Below are positions 1 through 4,849 of a stretch of 5,254 bases of DNA, piece after piece. Location of the stretch: positions 1 to 5,254 of the forward strand of contig JACCSF010000154.1 of NCBI GenBank assembly GCA_013813135.1, in the 5' to 3' direction. The first letter of the stretch is position 1, and each line of letters opens with the position of its first letter. The notes below the pieces were generated by a model. The model did no database searches and had not been told where the DNA came from. It saw nothing but the letters and a program-made list of their open reading frames with translations. This stretch comes from Thermoleophilaceae bacterium. Lineage in GTDB: Bacteria > Actinomycetota > Thermoleophilia > Solirubrobacterales > Thermoleophilaceae. A program made the translations under genes and the position numbers.

Positions 1-167
1 AGCTCGGGCCGCTGCGACCGGGCTGTGCGCGAGCGCTCCAGCGAGCTGCGCAGGAACGCGGCCCACGCGCCGGGCCGGTAGCGCCGGCGGCGCAGGTCGC
101 CCAGGGCCTCCGCGGTCCAGCGCTCGCCGTCGGTCAGCGGGCGCGGGCTGTAGCGCTGGGCGCTCAC
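1..167 (-). CDS. Hypothetical protein, N-terminal 55 residues (runs off left edge)
   Basis: A minus-strand frame opens with GTG at 167-165 and stays open to the left edge. It begins MSAQRYSPRPLTDGERWTAE and continues with an Arg/Ala/Trp-rich, probably helical stretch (ALGDLRRRRYRPGAWAAFL). Codon third positions are almost all G or C, as expected for a real gene here. No Shine-Dalgarno-like sequence lies before the GTG; the six bases upstream are ACTGCC, just after a TGA (176-174) that closes another minus-strand frame. I do not recognise the family. The basic, amphipathic N-terminus could precede a membrane domain outside the window, but nothing visible proves it. The C-terminus and any catalytic motif are missing. 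Confidence 0.55.
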   Translation of the reverse strand, partial: MSAQRYSPRPLTDGERWTAEALGDLRRRRYRPGAWAAFLRSSLERSRTARSQRPE

Positions 168-299
168 GGCAGTTCAGGCTCGGTGCGCCTGTCGGCGCCG
201 ATCCGGCAAGTCGTCCTCGAGCTCGGCATGGACGTCGTAGCGTCCCAGGTTGTCCCGGACCCGCGGGCGGCCAAGGTCTGCCTCGCTCGCCCGTAGGCT
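168..299. other. Gap between divergent genes; possible minus-strand gene tail
   Basis: These 132 bases separate a leftward and a rightward gene, so promoters for both should lie here, but I see no convincing -35/-10 pair. One minus-strand frame is open across the gap and ends at TGA 176-174; its last residues include GRYDVHAELEDDLPDRRR. It has GC-rich third positions and a protein-like composition, but it has no start of its own and its upstream part runs antisense through the SRPBCC gene. It could be the tail of a truncated gene or chance. Confidence 0.3.
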
Positions 300-305
300 G
301 TGGCG

Positions 306-872
306 ATGCGCGGCATTATCGGCCTGCTCGCCGCCGCCGGCGGCGGCTACGTGCTCGTCGTCCGGGGCGCGCTCACGCTCGACCTCGGGATCGGCCGCCG
401 GCTCCGCCCGCTCGGACCGATCGAGCGCACGATCGCCGCGCCGCCGGAGACGGTCTTCGACGTGATCGCCGCCCCGTATCTCGGCCGCACCCCGCGGGCG
501 ATGCACGACACGCTGCGCGTCTGGGAGCGCAGCAGCGACATGGCCCTGGCCGCGCATCTGACGACCACCGGGCGGTTGACGACCACCACGGTCGAGACTG
601 TGCGGTTTGAGCGCCCGCACCGGATCTCGTTCCGGTTGCTCCGCGGCCCGGTCCCGCACGTGGTGGAGACCTACGAGCTGGGCCCGAAGCCCGGCGGCAC
701 CGAGTTCGTCTACAGCGGCGAGCTTGGCACCGACGGATGGCGGCTCGGGCAGTGGTGGGGCGATCGCGTCGCCGCGCCGTGGGAGCGCGCGGTCGGGGCG
801 TCGGTGGACTCGATCCAGGCCGAGGCGGAACGCCGCGCGAGAGCTACCGCGGCAGCGGCGCGCCGGCCGTGA
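306..872 (+). CDS. SRPBCC family (polyketide cyclase/START-like) protein with N-terminal hydrophobic segment
   Basis: An intact protein of about 188 residues. Residues 1-20 (MRGIIGLLAAAGGGYVLVVR) form a hydrophobic segment that could anchor the protein in the membrane or act as an uncleaved signal. The SRPBCC fold follows, opening with the typical first strand and helix (PIERTIAAPPETVFDVIAAP) and ending with a long amphipathic helix (WERAVGASVDSIQAEAERRA). Between them lie beta-strand-like stretches such as TTVETVRFERPHRISFRL and GTEFVYSGELG. Proteins of this superfamily bind hydrophobic ligands in a deep cavity; the ligand cannot be told here. ATG 306 is preferred because a weak TAGG sits eight bases upstream; GTG 300 in the same frame is only two bases from it. 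Residues LTTTGR and LTTTTV are encoded by a near-duplicated 18-bp unit (558-593). The gene stands alone on its strand. Confidence 0.85.
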   Translation: MRGIIGLLAAAGGGYVLVVRGALTLDLGIGRRLRPLGPIERTIAAPPETVFDVIAAPYLGRTPRAMHDTLRVWERSSDMALAAHLTTTGRLTTTTVETVRFERPHRISFRLLRGPVPHVVETYELGPKPGGTEFVYSGELGTDGWRLGQWWGDRVAAPWERAVGASVDSIQAEAERRARATAAAARRP

Positions 873-884
873 AGTACGGTGCCG

Positions 885-1044
885 GCCATCGCCCTGCGCG
901 GCCTGCTCCGGCCAGCCGCCGTGCGTGAAGCGTGAAGACGACGCGGTGCGGCGGCTCGATCGCGACGTACTCGCCGAGTCACGACGTCGCGGCCGTTGGC
1001 CTCGACGCGGAACCGGGCGGAGCGGCGATCAGCACCTCGGTTGC
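885..1044 (-). pseudogene. Relic of an AHSA1-type SRPBCC protein gene
   Basis: Three blocks typical of AHSA1-like (activator of Hsp90 ATPase homologue 1-like) SRPBCC proteins occur in the right order on the minus strand but in different frames. ATEVLIAAPP (1044-1015) matches the first strand. RFRVEANGRDVVT (1015-977) continues, after one surplus base at 976, as GEYVAIEPPHRVVFT (975-931). FTHGGWPEQAAQGDG (929-885) resembles the C-terminal helix region. The roughly 35 residues normally found between the first two blocks, and about as many before the last, are missing, so this is real decay with internal deletions. The gene lies directly downstream of the arsR relic; ArsR-AHSA1 pairs are common in Actinomycetota, which supports both assignments. 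No product is expected. Confidence 0.6.
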
Positions 1045-1052
1045 GCAGCGGC

Positions 1053-1335
1053 TCAGTTGAGCCCGGCATCGCGCCCCCTGGATGCGTGCTCGCGCTCTGC
1101 GGCCGCCTTCAGGCGGCCAGTGCGTCCGGCCACATCGCCTCGACGTAGGCGCGGACCTCCTCGAGCCCCTCTGGCCGCACCAGCGGCGGGTTCCCTCGCG
1201 CCGCTCGCCGATCAGGCCGGCCTCGCGCAGGATCCGGAGATGCTGGGAGATGGCCTGCCGGGTGACGTCGAAGCGCGTGGCGATGTCACCCGCGGTGCGC
1301 CCCTGATCGGCCACGAGTACTTGCCGACGGTCTGG
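1053..1335 (-). pseudogene. Relic of an ArsR-family transcriptional repressor gene
   Basis: The winged helix-turn-helix is plain: GRTAGDIATRFDVTRQAISQ followed by HLRILREAGLIGERREGTRR. The frame then breaks near 1184; the next block, LVRPEGLEEVRAYVEAMWPD (1183-1124), is one frame over and runs into TGA at 1111-1109. One further missing base would carry it on as LKAAAEREHASRG (1112-1074), the usual C-terminal helix, to a TGA at 1055-1053. The start is also gone: homology begins abruptly at DRRQVLV (about 1332), where family members have an N-terminal segment ending in a DPTRR-type motif, and no suitable start codon with a ribosome binding site lies in frame. An intact copy would bind its own promoter as a dimer and control the adjacent AHSA1-type gene. 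Two frameshifts and a lost N-terminus argue that it is dead. Confidence 0.75.
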
Positions 1336-1346
1336 TAGAAGGGGAC

Positions 1347-1352
1347 GAGGAG
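1347..1352 (+). promoter_or_regulatory. Strong ribosome binding site of the TfoX relic
   Basis: GAGGAG lies seven bases before ATG 1360. It is among the best Shine-Dalgarno matches in the window. It marks the ATG as a former true start and shows that the 5' end of this gene was kept when the rest was lost. Confidence 0.6.
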
Positions 1353-1359
1353 AATCGAC

Positions 1360-1488
1360 ATGGCGTACGACGAAGACCTGGCCCAGCGCGTCCGCGAGCA
1401 GCTCACCGCGGAACCCAAGCCGTCGCGTAGCGTCTCCCGCGCGGCGCGCTCGGTTGGCGCCAGGGCAGCACGGCACGGCTGCTCCTGA
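1360..1488 (+). pseudogene. Truncated TfoX N-terminal-domain gene (5' fragment)
   Basis: The frame begins MAYDEDLAQRVREQLTAEP, a close match to the opening of small TfoX_N-domain proteins, which typically start MAYDE.LA.RVR..L..E. Family members then continue with a conserved MFGG(L/I)-type motif and run to about 100 residues. Here the similarity stops at residue 19 and is replaced by an Arg/Ala/Ser-rich stretch ending at TGA 1486-1488, giving only 42 residues. None of the three frames downstream shows the MFGG block, so the remainder was deleted, not frameshifted. The fragment points away from the arsR relic, whose own truncated 5' end lies about 25 bases away on the other strand. A short peptide could still be made, but no function can be claimed. 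Confidence 0.55.
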
Positions 1489-1509
1489 TCCGCAGCAGCG
1501 GCGGTCGCG

Positions 1510-1893
1510 TCAGTCGGGCGCCCGGACCTTGACGAGGTCGTTGATGATCGCCAGGTCGGCGGCGTCGGCAGTGAGGAGCGGGACGTCGTGGACGTTGGCG
1601 GTGGCGGCGATCGCGAGGTCGACTGCTCGGCGGGGTGGTTTCCCGCCGCGGTCGGCAACAGCGGCGGCGAGGCGGCCCCATTCACGGGCGACGGGAGCAT
1701 CGACAGGGAGTGGGTCGAAGGTGGCCTCGATCACGCCGAGTCGCTGTGTCCGGCGAGCGCGCTCGCCGGGATCGCCGGCGACCAGCGTCCCGAAATGGAG
1801 CTCGGCGAGCGAGGCGGCGCTGATCGCTCCTTCCACGTCGCCGGGATCGTGGGGGCCGATCAAGACGGAGGTGTCGAGCAGGACGCGACTCAC
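1510..1893 (-). CDS. vapC: VapC-type toxin, PIN-domain ribonuclease
   Basis: A 127-residue PIN-domain protein, the normal VapC length. The acidic residues that bind Mg2+ in this family are in place: Asp7 in VLLDTSVLIG, Glu31 in SLAELHFG, Asp92 in RAVDLAIAATA, and Asp110/Asp113 in LLTADAADL near the C-terminus. In many relatives the last motif reads LLT.N..DF, so Asp at 110 is a small variation. Family members cut RNA (tRNA, rRNA or mRNA) in the cytoplasm unless held by the antitoxin. The GTG start overlaps the antitoxin stop as GTGA (1893-1890), indicating translational coupling. All catalytic positions are present and the frame is unbroken, so the toxin is probably functional; its RNA target cannot be read from sequence. 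Confidence 0.92.
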   Translation of the reverse strand: MSRVLLDTSVLIGPHDPGDVEGAISAASLAELHFGTLVAGDPGERARRTQRLGVIEATFDPLPVDAPVAREWGRLAAAVADRGGKPPRRAVDLAIAATANVHDVPLLTADAADLAIINDLVKVRAPD

Positions 1894-2132
1894 GCGAACG
1901 GGTCGCTGAGCTTGGCGGGGAGCCGATCGAGGTCCTCGGCCAGGGTTTCGGGCGTGGGGGTCTCGAAGACGCCCTTGAGCGCCGGACCGCTCACCCAGCG
2001 GCGCTTGGCGGCCGGACCAAGCTGAGCCACCGGCCTGCTGGCGACCGTAATCGTGAACTCCTCGCCGGCTTCGGCACGTCGCAGCACCTCGGCGACGTTA
2101 TTGCGCAGCTCTTTCTGCGGGATCGTTTCCAC
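1890..2132 (-). CDS. vapB: Phd/YefM-family antitoxin of the VapBC-type pair
   Basis: An 80-residue protein. Residues 1-45 form the Phd/YefM DNA-binding and dimerisation fold: IPQKELRNNVAEVLRRAEAG followed by the strand block EEFTITVASRPVAQLGP. The C-terminal part, with a KRRWVSGP motif and an acidic stretch (PETLAEDLDRLP), is the region that in this family wraps around and blocks the PIN toxin. The GTG at 2132 is the first plausible start in frame; its ribosome binding site is weak. A perfect 18-bp palindrome lies eight bases upstream, so the usual autoregulation by the toxin-antitoxin complex is likely. The toxin follows with a 4-base overlap. Confidence 0.92.
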   Translation of the reverse strand: METIPQKELRNNVAEVLRRAEAGEEFTITVASRPVAQLGPAAKRRWVSGPALKGVFETPTPETLAEDLDRLPAKLSDPFA

Positions 2133-2140
2133 CTGGCCAA

Positions 2141-2158
2141 GGTAGCAGATCTGCTACC
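2141..2158. promoter_or_regulatory. Perfect 18-bp palindrome, probable vapBC operator
   Basis: GGTAGCAGATCTGCTACC is identical to its reverse complement and ends eight bases before the antitoxin GTG at 2132. Phd/YefM-type antitoxins bind short palindromes overlapping their own promoter, so autorepression is the natural reading. The binding itself is inferred. No clear -35/-10 pair stands out around it. Confidence 0.75.
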
Positions 2159-2240
2159 CACTCCCGATCGGGCGCGGCGTGAGCGCTCCTCCGCTGGAAG
2201 CACTCGTCGTGCGAACTGACACGCGCAGCATGTCGTGCGA

Positions 2241-2255
2241 TCTCAAGCCTTGAGA
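2241..2255. repeat. 15-bp inverted repeat downstream of the VOC gene
   Basis: TCTCAAG, one central C, then CTTGAGA form a near-perfect palindrome with seven-base arms. It lies 13 bases past the VOC stop codon in the direction of transcription. There is no T-run after it, so it is a weak terminator candidate; it could equally be a protein-binding site. Confidence 0.35.
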
Positions 2256-2261
2256 ACGGGG

Positions 2262-2279
2262 GAGCCGCTAGCGCGGCTC
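2262..2279 (-). terminator. Possible hairpin spanning the VOC stop codon
   Basis: GAGCCGC and GCGGCTC form a seven-base GC-rich stem with a four-base loop that includes the TAG stop (2270-2268). In the transcript the stem is followed by a run of C, not U, so it is not a classical intrinsic terminator. With the inverted repeat just beyond it, it may help end or stabilise the AraC-VOC message. Confidence 0.3.
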
Positions 2280-2627
2280 GTAGGTCCCGAAGCTCCAGAT
2301 GTGGCCCTCCGGGTCGCGGACGGCGAACTCACGGCTGCCGTAGTCCTGATCGACGAGCTCCCTTGTGATCTCGCCGCCGGCCGCCTTGGCCTTCGCGTAG
2401 GCCGCGTCCGGGTCGTCGCACGTGACATAGACGGTGACAGGGCTCTTCGGGAAGTCCTCGTTGGGCGCTCCGAACATGATCAGATCCTCGCCCCAGCGCA
2501 TCTCGGCGTGCTGGATCTTGCCGTCCTCCCCCTCGTGGACGGCAACGGACTCGAAGTCGAGAGCGCGCTCCAGCCAGTCGTGGGCAGCACGGGGGTCGTC
2601 GTAGCGCAACGTCGGGTATAGCTTCAT
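2268..2627 (-). CDS. VOC family protein (glyoxalase/bleomycin-resistance-like, PhnB-like)
   Basis: A complete 119-residue protein with the paired beta-alpha-beta-beta-beta modules of the vicinal-oxygen-chelate fold. The first module runs from YPTLRYDDPRAAHDWLERAL to AEMRWGEDLIMFG, the second from TVYVTCDDPDAAYAKAKAAG to the family signature VRDPEGHIWSFGTYE. The opening and closing motifs resemble the PhnB-like/Glyoxalase_6 group, many of which have no known substrate; a metal-dependent reaction or simple small-molecule binding are both possible. ATG 2627 has a good ribosome binding site that overlaps the stop of the upstream AraC gene, 12 bases away, so the two are co-translated. The pairing suggests the AraC protein controls this gene or senses the same compound. 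Confidence 0.93.
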   Translation of the reverse strand: MKLYPTLRYDDPRAAHDWLERALDFESVAVHEGEDGKIQHAEMRWGEDLIMFGAPNEDFPKSPVTVYVTCDDPDAAYAKAKAAGGEITRELVDQDYGSREFAVRDPEGHIWSFGTYEPR

Positions 2628-2635
2628 GCGCCGAG

Positions 2636-2641
2636 CCTCTC
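2636..2641 (-). promoter_or_regulatory. Ribosome binding site of the VOC gene, overlapping the AraC stop
   Basis: GAGAGG on the minus strand lies eight bases before ATG 2627 and shares bases with the AraC TGA (2642-2640). This fixes the VOC start and points to translational coupling. Confidence 0.7.
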
Positions 2642-3416
2642 AGGCCGCGGACGACTCGTCTTGAACGAATCGGAGCTCGGCCGGTGTGCAGCCGACGAAC
2701 TCGCGGAAGTCGCGATTGAAGTGCGGCTGGTCGGAGTAACCCGCGCTGTAGGCGACATCGGCGAGCGGCCGGCCGGCAAGAAGGAGCGCTCTCGCGTATT
2801 CGGCGCGCGCGAGCCGTGCAACGGCCTTGGGCGCAAGGCCGACTTCCTCACGGAAGCGCGCAGCCAGGTGGCGGCGACTCCAGCCGACTTCGCCCGCGAG
2901 GCGCTCGATGCGCACCGCCCCGTGGGACGCACGCAGGCGACCGAGGGCCCGAGCCACCTCCGGCGCGGTCGGGCATCCCTCTCCCAGACGCCTGGCGAGC
3001 AGCCGCTGCGCGAGGGCGTGGCGGACGGTGGCGGAAGGCGCTTCGGCCAGTTGCTCGGTCAGCTCGGCCGCGAAGGGTCCGATCAGGTCATCCAGGCGTA
3101 CGAGCCGATTGGCGAGCTCGGCCATCGGGACACCGAGCAGGCGGCGGGCGCCAAGCAGGTCGAGGTAGAGCTGATAGCCGGCTTGTTCGCCGAAATGGCC
3201 GGTCACCACCGGCCGGTCCCACAGTCCCGCGGCAAACGATCCGATCCGCTCGCCCGCGACCTCGAGGTCAGGGCCGAGCGAAACGAGCACCACGACTCCT
3301 AGCAGCGGTCCTTCTCTGCGACGCACCGGCGCCGCGCGTTCGTGGAAGTCGGCGGCCCGGATGATCACTCCGCGCAGGGCAGGATCGGGGTCGAGCTCTC
3401 GGATCACGAGGCCCAC
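2640..3416 (-). CDS. AraC-family transcriptional regulator
   Basis: A complete 258-residue protein. The N-terminal half (about 1-125, ending WDRPVVTGHFGEQAGYQLYL and LLGVPMAELANRLVRLDDL) looks like the sensory domain seen in many actinobacterial AraC proteins (DUF6597-like); its ligand is unknown. The C-terminal ~100 residues carry two helix-turn-helix units: IERLAGEVGWSRRHLAARF and LADVAYSAGYSDQPHFNRDF, closing with the family signature FVGCTPAELRF. GTG 3416 is the chosen start; an ATG four bases upstream is out of frame, and no clear ribosome binding site is visible. The gene is 12 bases upstream of the VOC gene and 51 bases downstream of the transporter stop, on the same strand, so it may be read from the transporter promoter or from one in that 51-bp gap. 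Confidence 0.94.
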   Translation of the reverse strand: MGLVIRELDPDPALRGVIIRAADFHERAAPVRRREGPLLGVVVLVSLGPDLEVAGERIGSFAAGLWDRPVVTGHFGEQAGYQLYLDLLGARRLLGVPMAELANRLVRLDDLIGPFAAELTEQLAEAPSATVRHALAQRLLARRLGEGCPTAPEVARALGRLRASHGAVRIERLAGEVGWSRRHLAARFREEVGLAPKAVARLARAEYARALLLAGRPLADVAYSAGYSDQPHFNRDFREFVGCTPAELRFVQDESSAA

Positions 3417-3467
3417 GCATTCAGGCTACCGCTGCGGAGCAAGACCGGCCTGCTCAGCCGCGACCGG

Positions 3468-4449
3468 CTACCACGTTGGCTCGGGGCGCTCGTGGCCGCG
3501 CAGCCGCGGCCGCGGGGAGAGCAGGAGGCGCCATCTCATCATGGCGGCGCCGAGGGCCATCGAGGTGATGGCCAATAGAGAGCCGAGCGAGAGCAGAGGC
3601 ACGCCGGTGAGGCCGTTGCCGATGTTGCAACCGTGTGCCACCGTTCCACCGACCCCCATGAGCACACCGCCGATCAGGGCGCGCGAGGCCCTCGCCGCGT
3701 CCGGAAGGCGCAGCGGCCCTCGGATCGCGATGGCTGCGCCCGAGATGACGCCAACCGCCAGGTAGACCTGAAATGAGAGCGCGCCGATGTCGCCACCCAC
3801 GACCGCCCGGCGGGCGTTGTCGGCGGCGCCGACGAACCCCAATCCATAGCCGTGGCCGGCCCAGCCGGCGGCTACCCAGGCGGAAGGCCGACACCGCTCC
3901 GAGCGCCAGACCGGTTCGGAGACCGCCGCGCACCCGGCTGATGATCAGCGCAAGCAGGACGATCCCCGCGGGCACGGCGACTATCGCGTAGGGGAGCCCG
4001 ACGAGTCCGTAGAGCGTCTGGTGGGACGGAGACGCCGCGGAATTGAGGTCGTCAACGGCCCCCGATAGCAGACCCCGCGCGAGCAGCTCCCCGATGACGA
4101 ACCCGCCGATCGCGATCGCGGTGGCGATCGAGCCGGCCCCCGACTTCCAGAGGATCCCGGCGATGCACCCTCCGGCGAGGGCCATCCCGACACCAAAGAC
4201 AAGGCCACCGACGACTTGAGCCACCGGGAACAGCCCAATCCTCGTGACTTCGACACCGGACCCGATCAGGATCGGCAGCGCGACCATCTGCACCGCGATC
4301 GCGATCGCGAAGACCCGCAGGATCGTCCAGCGGTGTTCGCCCACCGCCGTCCTGATCCCGGCGTTGAAGCAGATACCGCCGCGCGAAATAAGCGCCCCGA
4401 AGACCGCGCCCACCGAGAAACCGAGAAGAGCGGAGGACATCTTGGGCAC
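3468..4449 (-). pseudogene. YeeE/YedE-family (sulfur/thiosulfate) transporter, broken by a one-base frameshift
   Basis: A polytopic inner-membrane protein related to the thiosulfate channel YeeE/TsuA. Residues 1-189 are read from 4449 to 3883; the rest, starting AWVAAGWAGHGYGLGF, is one frame over from 3881 to the TAG at 3470-3468. Dropping one C (complement of 3882, in a CC pair) joins them into 326 residues, a normal family length. The conserved cysteine motifs thought to pass the sulfur substrate are all there: GGICF (Cys27), GGCIAG (Cys95) and, after the break, AHGCNIGNGL (Cys274). Without correction the frame runs into an Arg/Pro-rich tail lacking the third motif, so transport would probably be lost. 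GTG 4449 is favoured over ATG 4440 because TAGGG lies six bases upstream. No TusA-like partner is nearby. It is either a recent mutation or a sequence error. Confidence 0.85.
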
Positions 4450-4457
4450 ACTTTGCC

Positions 4458-4541
4458 CTAGGCGGACGCGCTACGGGGCCGATGGCGAGTGCGCGGTACC
4501 CGTAGGAACTCGACCCAGGCCGAGGTGTCGGTGAGGATCAC
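4458..4541 (-). pseudogene. Truncated VapC (PIN) toxin gene, 5' fragment
   Basis: GTG 4541 opens VILTDTSAWVEFLR, the classic first strand and helix of VapC toxins, including the first catalytic aspartate (DTS). After 14-15 residues the similarity ends and the frame closes at TAG 4460-4458, giving 27 residues where about 130 are usual; the remaining acidic motifs are absent. The start overlaps the preceding antitoxin-like frame as GTGA (4541-4538), as in intact vapBC operons. The stop codon lies within the putative ribosome binding site of the transporter, so the deletion placed the transporter right behind the toxin start. The remnant cannot be an active ribonuclease. Confidence 0.65.
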
Positions 4542-4653
4542 AGCTCGGCGGCCCCGTCGGTCGCGCGCAGCTCGTCGAGGTCGGCGTCCCGGCCGGTCTG
4601 TCCCGTAGCTCGTCCTCGAGGCTGAGCGGTTCGTCAACCACTCGCTTGAATGA
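4538..4653 (-). pseudogene. Relic of a VapB antitoxin gene, 3' fragment
   Basis: Two minus-strand blocks look like the C-terminal half of the VapB type whose tail reads ..EPLS.EEAL.L.G.GWDADLD.LR. The first, SFKRVVDEPLSLEDELRD (4653-4600), starts directly after an in-frame TAG. The second, TGRDADLDELRATDGAAEL (4597-4541), ends at TGA 4540-4538. They are in different frames; one added base near 4601 would join them. The ribbon-helix-helix N-terminus is missing. Position just ahead of the truncated vapC, with a GTGA overlap, supports the call. The antitoxin type differs from the Phd-like one at 1890-2132, so this was a separate system and not a duplicate. Confidence 0.5.
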
Positions 4654-4849
4654 CTACGGGCCGAACTCGCCGGCTCTCGGGGGAGGCGCTGGGCACCGGG
4701 CGCGGAGCGGGGGCAGGGGCCGGCGGCGCTGGCGCGGCCCCCACCGCCGATGCGGCGGCATCGAATTCGGTCGCCGGATCGGCCGGCGCGGGCGGCGGGG
4801 GTGGCGTCGCCTCGGTCGCGGGCGGGGCAGCCTGCTCGGTCGTCGCCGG
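4634..4849 (-). other. Open Pro/Ala-rich frame continuing past the TAG of the right-edge gene
   Basis: Directly after the TAG at 4852-4850 the same frame stays open for 71 codons to TGA 4636-4634. It has GC-rich third positions and low-complexity content (PATTEQAAPPATEATPPPPP, then GAAPAPPAPAPAP), much like the tail just before the stop. It is probably the original C-terminus, cut off by a nonsense change; reading through is the less likely alternative. Its last codons overlap the vapB relic in another frame. No start codon context suggests a separate gene. Confidence 0.45.

Noticed and set aside
174..299. Minus-strand frame ending GRYDVHAELEDDLPDRRR as a real gene tail
   Set aside because: It looks protein-like, but I could not match it to a family, it lacks a start, and its upstream part is antisense to an intact gene.
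558..593. Near-duplicate 18-bp units encoding LTTTGR and LTTTTV
   Set aside because: Too short and imperfect for more than a local duplication within a beta-hairpin of the SRPBCC protein.
979..1476. Reading 979-1476 (minus) as one intact 165-residue ArsR protein
   Set aside because: Only the middle ~50 residues match the family; the start is antisense to the TfoX stub and the end is Arg/Ser-rich noise, whereas the family C-terminus is found in other frames.
1588..2025. Long plus-strand open frame opposite vapBC
   Set aside because: It lies antisense to two clearly conserved genes and has no family-like motifs; such frames are common in GC-rich DNA.
2163..2172. CCCGATCGGG palindrome upstream of vapB
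   Set aside because: Ten-base GC-rich palindromes are expected by chance here; the 18-bp site closer to the gene is the better operator.
2235..2621. Plus-strand 128-codon frame opposite the VOC gene
   Set aside because: It mirrors the codon pattern of the VOC gene on the other strand and has no ribosome binding site or recognisable domain.
2661..3302. Plus-strand 213-codon frame opposite the AraC gene
   Set aside because: It is antisense to an intact helix-turn-helix regulator; its composition is explained by that gene.
4101..4312. Repeated GCGATCGC-type palindromes (near 4108-4121 and 4295-4310)
   Set aside because: They encode alternating Ala-Ile in transmembrane helices of the transporter and need no other explanation.
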